DNA of 64,000 nt, from contig MBPM02000062.1 in the NCBI GenBank assembly GCA_001695595.3, forward strand, positions 310,001 to 374,000, given 5' to 3'. This document shows positions 22,701-33,914 of the stretch, in pieces. The notes beneath the pieces are model-generated. The model saw only the letters and a list, made by a program, of their open reading frames with translations. It was not told the origin of the DNA and searched no databases. Source of the DNA: Plasmopara viticola. Taxonomy: Eukaryota; Oomycota; Peronosporomycetes; Peronosporales; Peronosporaceae. Positions within the stretch are counted from its first letter, which is position 1. Each line of letters opens with the position of its first letter. Made by a program: the position numbers and the translations under genes.

Positions 22701-25700
22701 AGAGAGTGCTCCTGCAAAGCGCATCCAATTATATAAAGTCTTGGCTGCTTTGGGGGGCACATAGACCTCCAATCACAGAGACAAAACTTAAAATCTCCGT
22801 CTCCTCAAAGTTGAAAATACTAGGTTTTACTGGCTTGGACCTCATAGAAGACGCTACCGCTCGGGCACAAAAACCTGTGCTGACTCAGTCATCGAGCTTA
22901 TCTAGTTATATCTAGGATCCGAAGGTGAGTATTGTGATGATGAACGGGAAGTTCGGTGACGAGGCTAGACTGTCTTGCACAACATCCATGTAGAATCAGC
23001 TAAAGAAAGCTATTCCGAGTGTAGCTCGTCATGCGGTGTGGACAAGAAAGAAAAAGCCTCTCGTTTCAGCTAATGGCTATAAAGAACCCGGGTACCAGTA
23101 CACCATGGACAAATTCGTCACCGAGGGGGGTGACGTCAATCCGACACAGCCAGAGGAAAATGTGTGAAGGGTAAACCTCTCCAGTAGCACAAACCGTGCA
23201 CCCGATAGGCTAAAAATGAGAATTGATTCATCTCGAAGCCTTTTAACTCATCATAAGAACAATGCATTCACAGCGATCCTTGTAATCAAGCACCCTGCAC
23301 AGAGAAAGCGCGCATGAAGATTTAAAATCTTTTGTGAGATTTGCTCACAAATTTTGACGCCAAAGGATCGGCGCGTGCAATAAACTGCTCTTTAACGATT
23401 GGTTTAGTTGGAAAATTGTTTGTGTTGGAACCAATCTTTTCTAACATTTTTAAGTGACTAGATTGTGTACAACAAGTATAGACAAGACTTATACCTTTTG
23501 AGGTCAATTTTAATATTCCCATTGTATGATGCCGCTAATACTTCCGGTGATACGATACTATTACAAGTTTGTCGCTTGGGCGTCACTAACCACCATTATA
23601 ACAATGCTTTGCTCTAAGAAGAACTATTTGTTTACGTAAGAGATCAACCGGTACAACGTCACAACCCATTAGCTGCCGTGAGTCCGCGAAGCCGAAATAT
23701 ATCTTGCCCGTTATAGATTTTACTTCTGTGGAGCATACGTCATAATCTCTCAGTATATACTGCCTCAGCAAACGTGACTCCAACCGTGAATCCAGCAAAG
23801 AGCATCGAAAACGATCTTAACGACGTGTCGGAATTTGATAAAGCCGCCAACATTTGCACGTCTATCTCATGCGCATCAGTGTGCCTTGGTGGAGAGAGCT
23901 ATAATTATTCCTACAGGTGGCTTAGCGAAACTTGGGACAAGATGAGTTGCTGGAAAACACACAAAGAAATGTGGACTGCGTATTGAATAAAATATGTACT
24001 GTCGCATCAGACAGTCTTTATCGAATCGCAAGCCTCGTCAATGCTGAATACCCTCCCATTTAAAATTGATCTTGGTCTGCAAAGACTTTCAAGGTTTAAG
24101 ACGTCCGTAAATGTAAAAGCAGTATGAAGTACTCATCTGGAGCATATTGCGATGGAATTTGCCGATGAATCTTACTGCTCGCTACTTCTTGTTTAATTTC
24201 CAATATTATGTGATCAAGCAAACTTTAAAAAATTGAAGCGGTCATAGCCGCTATCTACACATATATTGTACAGATGTAGAACCAAGAAGAAAGAGGAAAT
24301 TACAAAAGTGCAGTTCAAAAATGTAACGCACGTCTCTGTTGGCTACACATGTAAGCAAAATGCGAGGCGGGTCGCTGTGCAAGCTATGTACAGAGAAGGC
24401 AAACGCGAACAAATTCTTCTAACTGTACCACCAAGTTTTTTTCGAGACTAAAGCAGTCTTTTGTCATTCTTAATCATGTGCCACCTTATCGTATCGCCGC
24501 TCCATTTAACGGACCGATACATGCGGCCGTGCTTATCAGTCACAAGCTAGCTTATCATTAGTTAAAGTCCTGGTGCGCGACACGATAACTAAATCAATTT
24601 ACATACCTTTTGCTGTTTATTATAGTATGAGAGCTGACGGAAAGAGATGCAACAAATCTTTACATAAAGCCAAACGTTTTTGTAAAAGCTGGCTTTTCGC
24701 TGAAAAGGCCTTATCAAAAAGGTGCATTTCGATACACGTAGGATATTCTTTAATGATTTGCATGCTACAGCATTAGATGGATACCAAAAGGGATAAAAAC
24801 CGTTTTGATATTGTAAATGCATTTGATGCGTGTAAGATATTCTGGACTGTACCAAAATACAGTATTGTATAAAATTCAACACTATTGAAGCAGCAATCGA
24901 TTGCACACGTCAGATTGCTTATGGCGGGGATCAACGAGTGGATGTGTCTGCACGCCTTCGTTTGATAAGGTGCTATACGACTGGTAATGTTTGTATTCAT
25001 TCCTAAGTTCAAGCGAGTGGAATGGCCACCTAAATCTTCGCCAAGGTTTTGGAACCAAGACGAGTATTTTTTTTAGCATCTGTCGGATAGGAAGTTTGTA
25101 CTACTAGGAACTTCGTCGGTAAATGTGGGCTTGTGAAAAGGGCTAAGCTTGCATTTCCTTCGCTGTAAAGCAGCTAAAAGCTCAACCACGTTCGAGCTCG
25201 ATGAATAAAGACTATGTTCCAAGGATCAAACAGCAAAGGCTTAGGTATCCCGGCGGTACGGCTCCTATGGTAGAGCTTGAAGCTGTCATTTTTTAAGAAA
25301 CAATAATGTGTAATTTTTTAGTCTTTTGACTGAAATAGCAATTTTGACCACTAAGGCAGACCCAACCAGAGATGACCTGGTGAGCGTTGTGTTCGCACTA
25401 GCTTACATGTTAGACCGGACCAAACACTGGATACACAACCGTGTTACTTACTCGTGATACCACTTCACCAGAGTGTATCGCATCCAGAAAGCACATGAAC
25501 GTTGTTGAAAGCAATGCTCTTTCCAGATTAGACCTTCGCTAAAGCTTTCTTGCCTGCAAGCTAGAAATGAAATTTATAAATATATTAAGAATAAGGGAAC
25601 TGACAATTCCCTTTTTGGGGCATCAAGTCAAGGTGATAGAATATCAGTCGACTATGGAAGGCGTTCAGCACAGCGACACAAGGAGAGGTCGGCCTCGAGA

Positions 25701-27860
25701 AAACTTTCTGCACTGCCGAAAGAAGCGATGAAAGAGGCGATTTGATTTGCCCTCCAGCAGGAGTACAGCCTCATACAGAATCGCTCGTCAAAAATAATAC
25801 GGATGAGAAGACGAACCTTTGTCGTACAGAAGTCAAGTCAGCGAGCTCAGTCTCAATGGACATACACTTTGCCGAGATTTGGCGCATATTTCTTTTTTAT
25901 CCCTGAGAGCTGTCGGAACAGCCCTTCGTTTAGCCCAAGGCTTTTAAATTGTCGCTGGCATAAGCCTCGCCTTGATAGCGAGAAAAGCGCCGCCACCAAT
26001 TCCAGCAATCCGCCAATACTGGCTGGCCGTCTCTTCTAAAGAACTGACATGCGGGGCCCGGGCTTAGACCTTAGTCAAACTTTGGTAATGTGTAATTTGA
26101 CATCGCCTCGTTTCACCTCATCACAAATGTGAGAATGACATGCCATTCATACTCGGTCATTCATTCGTACATGATGGGTCTTAAATCTGTTATGGGGGCC
26201 GATAAATCATTGTTTTCGGTCCAAGTGACCGCTTATTCAAGCATTATATGCCTGCAAAAGTATATCGGCTAATAGGTCTTTGCTGTTCAATTCAAACGAC
26301 TTGGTCTGGATGTGCACGGTCCTCCCTATGACGCATGTACACTCATAGCGATGCAAGGGCAATCGCTGGCGAGGTGTCGGCCATTCGCTTTTTACGTCCT
26401 ACATTTTGGTGAAGAATTGCATCAAATGCTCGAAATTAACATTCATTAAAAGATGCTGAACATATCTATTCGATTTTTTGCTCTACCATTATGGTTAAAA
26501 TCTGCGCGAAAGCGCTTCAGCAAGTACACTGAAACTGCTAGCTTTGTTTTCGTTGCTAAAAGTATGTTATATGATAAAAAACAAGTGTTTGCTATTCTTT
26601 GAAGCAAGTGGAATACATTTACTGTCGCTATGTATTACAAGAAGCAAATTACCGTAAATGACAAGTTTTTGGATTGCTGGCTTACGCGTACGTGTCAGCA
26701 ATTGGCGAGTTTTGGGGTCTTTACGGCAAAAAAAAGTTCGCTTTATGTAAAAGCTAACTTTTATTTTGCCGTCAAGCTTTACGTAAAAGCTAACCTTTAT
26801 TTTGCCGTCAAGACCCCAAAACTCGCCTTGGAGGACCATAATCGATCTCTTAAGCCGACTGTTCTTCTTCTGAGCGTCTATGGTCATATGTGTCGTCAAT
26901 ATATGTTCGAGCTAAATTCTGTAATGGCCAAAGATTGTCCTAACCAAACAATTTGAGTGGAGCCGGGACCCTTGATATTACTTGTGTTATTACAAATCAC
27001 TCCATGTATACCGCTTAGCAAACTAGCAATAGGTATATCCGACACTCTTAATCGGACTCGATAGTATTCATTCGTTGATACAGTAAACTACAGGTCGTAC
27101 ATTCAGACATGCGATTATGAAAGCACAATTATTCTCAAAATGGGGCTTCATGCAAGTACCGTTGCACTACTTGGCTGCATTATTTAGCACTCAAACACAG
27201 GTGATCTCGACTCCCGCACTATGTCCTTTTTTGTAATGCTGACAAAGCAGGCTTCAATGGGCTTACATTGCTCAAGTGATAATGGTCCTTGCACCACTCA
27301 GTGCCTGGGACAAGATCTCGCGTCTGCCTCACTCCTACATTCGGTAAGAATTCTGATGGCGGGTCTCTGGATATTACATCTGAAAAACCTTTTTACAAGG
27401 AATAAGCCGACCCTTCTGGATCTCAAAACAGATAAGTTGCGTACACAATCTTTAGGCTGATCTAAGGCACCTCGGTCGACATAAAAAAAATGTTACCACT
27501 ACGTCTACAATTGCGGAGATTACAACATCTTATCTCGAGCGTTTGCTTGACTAGGTTGTCTATCAAAGGGGCCATCAGCACAACATGAGCAGTTATTTCC
27601 CGTGAGCATTCCACGCCAATAGTTTAAAATTTGCTTCTCTAGCCAAGATCAAGTCGTGCTTGTCCATGTTAAGGACAAAAATGACCATGAAGCGTCGAAA
27701 GTCTAATTTAATATCAGGATTTATAAACTCAGGTAGGTAAGCTTGGATCTGGAAAGCAAGCACTTTCGACAGCATCCGGTTTTTTGTCGATCATAGGGAC
27801 GTCTAGATCCGTAGCCAAACAAGATTGACTTATTATCGCTGCTCTTTCAGCGCACCAGTC
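19730..27860 (+). repeat. ~8 kb unclassified repeat, copy A (X then Y)
   Basis: Aligns by eye, in the same orientation, with 39,150-47,470. Part X (19,730-26,070) matches 41,115-47,470 and part Y (26,090-27,860) matches 39,185-41,085, so the order of the two parts is swapped between copies. Shared landmarks are GTCATAGCCGCTATCTACAC at about 24,242 and 45,828, and CATTCGTACATGATGGGTCT at about 26,162 and 39,262. Divergence is substantial with many indels. Coding-like shreds exist on both strands (for example 23,000-23,170 plus and 20,900-21,200 minus) but match no family I know. There is no intact gene. Confidence 0.7.
26705..26831. repeat. MITE-like inverted repeat, ~127 bp
   Basis: Perfect 18 bp ends (GGCGAGTTTTGGGGTCTT and its exact reverse complement), continuing imperfectly with TACGGCAAAA / TTTTGCCGTC. 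The interior holds a 36 bp unit (with TAAAAGCTAAC) repeated twice. Copy B near 39,790-39,840 keeps a degraded version, so it was probably there before the two copies diverged. No clear target duplication is seen. Confidence 0.6.
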
Positions 27861-27959
27861 AGCATATTTTGGCTTATCACAATCTTTTTCTTTAAGCGCA
27901 TTATTTTTACGGCGTCAGGGCCGGGCAAAACGTGAAATGCTATCTCAAAAAGGTTATGA

Positions 27960-28670
27960 ATTATTGTTTCTATATAAAATGAAAGCCTCAAGCTTCACCA
28001 TAGGAGGCGCTACTGCCGGGATACCTGAGCCTGTGCTGGTTGATTTCTAAAGCATAGCCTTTATTCATCGAGCTCGAACGTAGTAAAGCTTTTAGCTGCT
28101 TGACAGCGAAGGAAATGCAAATCCTGCATTATTCTCGAACCCACAGTAGCCAACAAAATTCCTAGTAATGCAGTCTTCGTATCTGACAGTTGCTGAAAAA
28201 ATGCTCTTCGTGGTACTAAAATCTTGGCGGAGATATAAAATTTCTATTCGCTTAGATATAGGACTTACTACAAGTATTGCCAGTCATACAGCACGGAGGC
28301 GTTCAGAAATCTATACAAACATCTGGTGAGCAACCGCTCACTTTTCCAGTTCCATGCGGGCTGACGTTTGCAATCGACTGCAGTTTAAATGGTGGTCAAT
28401 CCTATTCAATACTTTCTTTGTGGTCCTATCTTATACGCATCAAATGCACTTTACAATATAGAAGAGGGCTCCAAACATTTTGGTATCTTTCTGATGCGTC
28501 AGCATGCAAATTGGTACAGAGTGTTCTTCGTGAATTAAAATTCACCCGTTTTCAAGGCTTTTTTCAGTGAAAAACCAGCTTTTACCAAAAAGCTTGCGCT
28601 TGACTTCGAAATACATTACTATCTTAATTGATCCAATTCGCGTGTCGCGCACCAAAACTTTCTTTTCCTC
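27960..28670 (-). repeat. inverted fragment of repeat part X
   Basis: Reverse-complement copy of about 24,560-25,315. Matching landmarks are GTTCGAGCTCGATGAATAAAG near 25,190 against its reverse complement near 28,070, and TGCAATCGATTGC-like stretches near 24,900 and 28,375. It sits between copy A of the ~8 kb repeat and the giant inverted repeat. Confidence 0.65.
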
Positions 28671-28771
28671 GATTTTTGAATGGTAAGCCAGTTTATAACA
28701 GAAATGCACGTTCAAGGTTTTGGTCCGCTACATAAGAAACTATCGTGGAGGTGTGATTTACAGCGGACGTG

Positions 28772-29206
28772 AACTCAGGGTCACCAGGCGACTATTGTGA
28801 AGTGGCGCGTTTAACATGCTATATAGAATGCGTAGTATTTTGCGTAACGGCTACAGCACGACTGTTCGAGGATGGAGTTCAAAACAGCTTGAGCTTCATT
28901 TGTAAGCCATGGTCCCTTAACAGTTTATTAAGGTATGGTGGGACCTACGCTCATACCACGTGCGCCAAGCGCCTTGCTCTCGATTACGCCAAAGCCGGGG
29001 TATCTCAGAGACAAGTAATCCCCAACCGATCACGTGATGAAACCGTACTCTTAGCTCACGCGGGAAAATACTTTGTCGGACATACTAAGTTTTTGGGTTT
29101 TAGTATTTTTAAGGCTCACCTAAATCTAGAAGAGTTGCCACAAATGATTCGTGACGGTGACGTTGTTGAGGAGGCTGCACCCATACCCAGTTCAGACTAT
29201 CTTTAA
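28772..29206 (+). pseudogene. unknown ORF fragment in left arm
   Basis: A stop-free frame of 145 codons without a usable ATG at its left end (it starts at a GTG or upstream). It contains the segments FICKPWSLNS and RYGGTY. The mirror position in the right arm (about 37,380-37,070, minus strand) keeps the related segments FVCKPWYFIS and YGGTYKTY in broken frames. Conservation at protein level on both arms suggests a once-coding gene. No family is recognised. Confidence 0.35.
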
Positions 29207-29376
29207 ATTATGGCTTCTCACGGCATCCAGTAGGAAACTATCATTTTCAAAAGCACGGACATAGTCGCCGTAAGGTCGCGAAGAAAAACTTTTCCTTCGA
29301 ATCAAGTTTTATTATAAATACAACACGATGAGTGATTTCCAAAAATCTCTTGCGGTGCGCGAAGCAGATGAGCATG

Positions 29377-29820
29377 CTAATCGGCACCACGGCCTGAATC
29401 AATCGAGTAATAGGTCTTTTTCTTTCCCGTCGAGCCTATTTTACAGACTGTAAGTGGATTTCTACCCGAATGGCGAATTTCGTCGGTTCCCGGTGATAAG
29501 CGTTTATTACCCGCATTAACGGCTTCGGCCAATAAAGCAGCCGTCGTCTCCAACTTTGTTTTGCTTTTGATAGCAAACGTTGGCGGCACTGCACCCTAGG
29601 TCGGGTAACACATCATATTGTTGCCGTAAACTTTCCTGTATTGACGAAAAAGTTCTTTCGCATGGCCGATTAGTCTGACGTCAAGTCTGACACTTCTAAA
29701 AACGTACTCCCACACGAAAAGGTTGTTGCGATAATATTGTATTTTTAACAGCCTCACATGGCCAGAATGTCCACCGTATTTATTGCCCAGTGGAGGAGGT
29801 GTTTGCGGACCCCCGGGCAA
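29377..29820 (-). pseudogene. unknown gene with one stop, left arm
   Basis: One minus-strand frame of 147 codons starting ATG at 29820, broken by a single stop near 29,596 and resuming in the same frame to 29377. The right arm at about 36,490-36,560 (plus strand) keeps the core VRLIGHAKDLARQFWK where this copy has VRLIGHAKELFRQYRK, and then frameshifts. Conservative substitutions at protein level point to past coding constraint. The product is unknown; an effector is possible given the neighbouring gene, but no motif shows it. Confidence 0.4.
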
Positions 29821-31791
29821 GGGAAAAATATTGGGTGCATTTCTCGCTTGGTGAAATGAGATGCATTTTCAATGACCTCCGTGCTTGAGCGTCTCGCTAG
29901 CCGGCATAATGGTTAAGGCTCGCTGCCTATGGCATAAACGTAGCGTTAGCTGTTGGAGCAGTCTTCGTTGCTGTTGCAGCTTTGATGCAAAGGATGATGT
30001 TGCTGCTGAGGCACTTTTTATAGCTTAAGCAACTTCTTCAAATCTGGCATGGTCACTATAAACTAATCCGACCGGCTGGCAGCCTTTTACGCCGCCTTTT
30101 TGGTCATTGTTATGACCAAACCAACGCTTCGTATGAGAGTTGAAGTGTAATGTATTACACGCTTCTCTCTCCTATAAGGTGTTACAAAATTAAAGTAGGG
30201 AAGGAGGCAAGGGGCCAAAACTTGACGCCGACCTTCTGTTATTAAGCTAGTTCTCAGAAAATGGCGATAGACAAGCAATATTCCGGTAATATATGATACT
30301 GAAATGGACATCGGTCTGCCTTATTTACAAAGCTGAATTTAGTGCATATACAAAAAGATAGATAGGACGAAAAGAATAATATTGAATTTAAATACTGCAA
30401 TCTATTGCACACTTATGACCGGCGCAGTTAACGGTTGTTCACCGGGAAATCTTATGTCTCCTTACACGCCTTCTGTTTGCAATGTCGCCTGCACCAAACT
30501 AAATCATTTTTACCGTCATTTAATCAGATCAAAAAAATTGGCCGTTCACAATGTTTTCGCAATAATTCTCCCTCTTTAAAGCTGATGGTGAATATCGAAG
30601 CTTGATGACTGACTTTTTCGTCAAGGGGAAAGTTTGACGGCGTCTCAGCTACAAAAAATGCTGTCATTCCAAGTATTTACATATTACAAAGACCCCGAAG
30701 CTCTAGTCATAGCAACATAAACACCGCATCACACAGAATATCATGATAAAGTTGCCATTTGAAATGCCACCGATCCCGGAGCCATCAATATATCTTGCGC
30801 TGACTTTCTGAATATTTGTATGTAAGCGTATAGCAGTAATCAATCAATCGCATCGCAGTCCAGACGCGCCCTTACCACCAACGCAGCGTTCTCTCTACAT
30901 GCAAATCGGAAAATATTAAAACAGAGGGATTGTGGTCTTCTGTTGTTAATCGGTTATATGAAGATGGTTGACATCAGAATATCTTGATATCAAGTAATCT
31001 TTTCTAGTTAACGTGTTAGAGACCGGTGGACTCCGACATGTACAAAAATGAAGAAGTTTTATACCCACACCATATCTCTTTGCGCATCGTCTGATTTTAA
31101 TTGAGAGATTGTACATTGCTTTTGTTACATATCATGTCTACGTACTTGCATTGCAATTTTTTCTCGTAAGAGCATCGATTGGAGCCGCACCATTCGGTTA
31201 TAAGGTCGTTTTTTCGAATACAAGTATTCATAGACTTTGTTATATTATTTACTTGTAATCAGGAAGCCGGCGCATTACATTAAACTTTGTAAAGCCAATG
31301 TTGAGAAATCAGGGCGCCGTCATACATACACTTACCCTGAGTAAGCTGTCGTTCAACCTGATCGGGAGGATTTATCCGCATGCTGTCGGCTTATGACAAT
31401 ACTTATGAAAGTAGATTCGCACCATTTTGTTAAGTACCCGTACCTCTTGCAAGTCGCCCATAATTCGTTTAGACCGCATTTTATTCGTCGGCTGACACAA
31501 GATATTGTCAAGAGCTACACGCGATACATACGAGATTCTTAGTTTTCGTGGTCATAACACCACATGTCTCACAAATCGAATCTTCTCGTATTTGCTGATG
31601 GCATGCACAACATACAGTTAATGATTTTGTCAGAGACCCATCAGATCCTCACCCACATTTGCTCCAATTTGGATACCAGCGAAGGTTGCCGAGGGAACAG
31701 TTCACAATCAATTGTACGGTAATTTTACACTTCTCCGACCGACTGCCATATCTGTAAAGATGTGTCTAACTAACTAGCATAGAGCAAACTA

Positions 31792-31808
31792 ACTCATTTT
31801 CAATTTTG
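31792..31808 (+). promoter_or_regulatory. oomycete Inr+FPR-like core promoter
   Basis: ACTCATTTTCAATTTTG closely resembles the oomycete core promoter consensus GCTCATTYYNCAWTTT, but with the spacing between the two blocks one base shorter. It ends 29 bases before the ATG of the effector-like gene, a usual distance. In the mirror copy the same place reads GCCCATTTCACTGC, i.e. degraded. Confidence 0.6.
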
Positions 31809-31837
31809 CATCGCGCTCTTCCCCTCTTTTGAAAACG

Positions 31838-32155
31838 ATGCGTCTCAATCAACTCTTTTCGACGACCACGATCGTACTGGTCGCGAACACTGAAGTCTTC
31901 AGCACTGCCTCTAGGCATACCAGCTCGACACCGACCACGGACAGCAATCTCCGCGCTTTTGAAACTGTAGCATCTCGTGACGTCGCGAAAACCCAAGAAG
32001 AGCGGATTTCCAACATTGTTGTACCTCCAAACATCGTTCCATTGAGGGCTTGCAAGAAAAGCAGGACTGTCACGACCTACTATAACAATGGCCTTCTGCA
32101 ACGTTTGGTCAAATGGTTTGCAGGATACATTCCAGCTAAAAGGCACACTGAATAA
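31838..32155 (+). CDS. RXLR-EER-like secreted effector
   Basis: A 105-residue protein with a hydrophobic N-terminus (MRLNQLFSTTTIVLVA) that fits a signal peptide with cleavage near residues 20-25. It is followed by a Ser/Thr-rich linker, a degenerate RXLR at 36-39 (SNLR) and EER at 54-56. This is the layout of RXLR-dEER host-targeted effectors of Phytophthora and downy mildews. The rest is short and basic, without a clear WY domain. The ATG at 31838 is preferred because an Inr+FPR-like promoter ends 29 bases upstream. It lies in the left arm of the giant inverted repeat, and a dead mirror copy lies at 34,330-34,603. Secretion and host targeting are inferred from the family; the loss of the first Arg of RXLR and the short C-terminus leave function open. 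Confidence 0.65.
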   Translation: MRLNQLFSTTTIVLVANTEVFSTASRHTSSTPTTDSNLRAFETVASRDVAKTQEERISNIVVPPNIVPLRACKKSRTVTTYYNNGLLQRLVKWFAGYIPAKRHTE

Positions 32156-32600
32156 TTAATCATACATAAAGCTGAAGTAATACAACTTGGATGTTAATAT
32201 CAGTGAAACTGTTCTTGGATGGGCAAAAGTCACCTAACGCACAACTTGCAAAATGTTTACGCCAACACCTGACCGCGGGTCAAGCTACTGCAAAGCATGT
32301 CAGCAACTCGCTACTGCCTGACTTCCTGTCAACCGGAGCACACAACAGCTACCGATCTCAAATCGTAGCAATCTTGTCGCGTTAGCTTGAAAGATGATTG
32401 TTTCTCTCTTTCCAGCAGTGTCGTCGGCTGTTACCTTTTGTCCACGGCAGCGCAACAATAGGCAATTTAAGCAAAAAGCGGCGCGAGTATTGGGAACAGG
32501 ACGGTCTTAGTCTTGCCTCAGCACGGTGCCGACGGCAGAATTTGCGCAGCACGTAATTGATTTTTGACGTCGACTTTCAGCTAATGTATCTTTTGGTAAC

Positions 32601-33914
32601 AATAGACAGTTCTCGCCTTCAAGGAAATATGTGCCTAGCTCAAACAAGAAATGGCCGATGTTTTGTTACGCTCTGAAAGCTTGAGCAGTGAAGGCGGCGA
32701 TGACTATGGGTGAAGTGAAAGGCATATTTACAAAAGGACGACGCTCACATATTTCTTGACCAATTGCTATGTGAAGAGCATTCATGGAAAATATCTTTAG
32801 GGAATATCGCTGCACCACAAATTAGAAAACATGCGGAGTTATTGCAGCCGAGTCCATTGCTTGGTGAGATATGACGTGTGCAAAGTTTGTGACGTTGTCG
32901 ATGTCAAATGTGGAACTGCAGTAATATAATTGTCAGACAATCTTGATAACTCCGGCGTCATCTTGAAAGGAATCTAGTTTGTGGATCGTAGTGCGCCTCC
33001 ATCTGAAAAGGTGACGCAGGACGCATCACTGACCACATCTGTTTCTATGCGCTCGGCGTCACAAGGTAGCACAGCAAATACACTTTAAATCACGGATCAA
33101 GCGCAACGACGGCTAAAATGAAAAGCATCGATGTCATGACGGTCATAGTGCGAAGACAAGATCGGTAAGTTCGTCTTTTTTGCCGATGTGAATTAATAAT
33201 GCGTAAAAAAGGTTCAATGGAGAATCTAGAAAGAAAACCAATTTCTCATGGTCATGGCTAAATGAAGGTGGTCTGGTTGTACAATAATTTGAAATAAACT
33301 ACTTGAAATTCCATTTGCGCGTTTTTGCGAGCCACTTTTACAGGTTTGGCCAGTCATCAACACGCAATAACCTTAAAATATCGACAAATCAGGGATCAAA
33401 ACTGTATTCTTCTGGTTCAATATCTTTTTACACCGTAAGAAGCAAAGCAACATTCTCTTTAGGACTCTGAAGATCACAGTACAAAAGATATGTTTTGCTC
33501 CTCGCTTAGTGGTCCGAGTCTAAGCGTACCTTGCTGTTGTTTGTATACCAATTTCACGTGCTTTCATGTATTGCAGACGTCACTGCCAGGAAGTCTGTAT
33601 ATGGATTAGTTGATCTGTTGATGATTAAAATAGGTACCGATTGAATGTGAAAGCCATGCGTATAATGCCTGCCGGAAAATGGCACATTCCCTTGCGTCTC
33701 AGTAATTCCAGCCGAAGAGCAATAAACTCCTTGGTGCAAAAAATGAAGTTACTTGTTCGGGCGTCATAAAAAACCATCGTGCGAGCCGCACGCCAGAACA
33801 AAATCGCCGTTGTTAATCAATGCAAATTTTATATCAAAGTGACGAGTTTGACGGGTCAGCGATACGACGGAATACTTTCCCGGTCATGAGTATGCATTAC
33901 TTTACCATATAAAA
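32601..33914. other. loop of the giant inverted repeat
   Basis: About 1.3 kb between the arms. No ORF with a recognisable product, and no match to the arms noticed. Confidence 0.5.

Larger units (their letters stand above)
28740..32600 (+). repeat. giant inverted repeat, left arm
   Basis: The reverse complement of this stretch aligns, in order, with 33,915-37,500. Anchors from outside to inside: TAAGCCATGGT near 28,905 against 37,270; the GTAATACAT block near 30,150 against 36,185; AGCTACAAAA near 30,650 against 35,680; GCGGATTAA / TTATCCGC near 31,375 against 34,975; and CAGCACGGTGCCGAC near 32,520 against 33,980. Arms are diverged with indels. The intact effector-like gene lies in this arm. 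Confidence 0.75.

Noticed and set aside
26091..27860. Part Y of the ~8 kb repeat as a proven LTR
   Set aside because: The left edge starts with TG, but weak similarity runs past it, and no primer-binding site, polypurine tract or gag-pol was found; kept only as a hypothesis.
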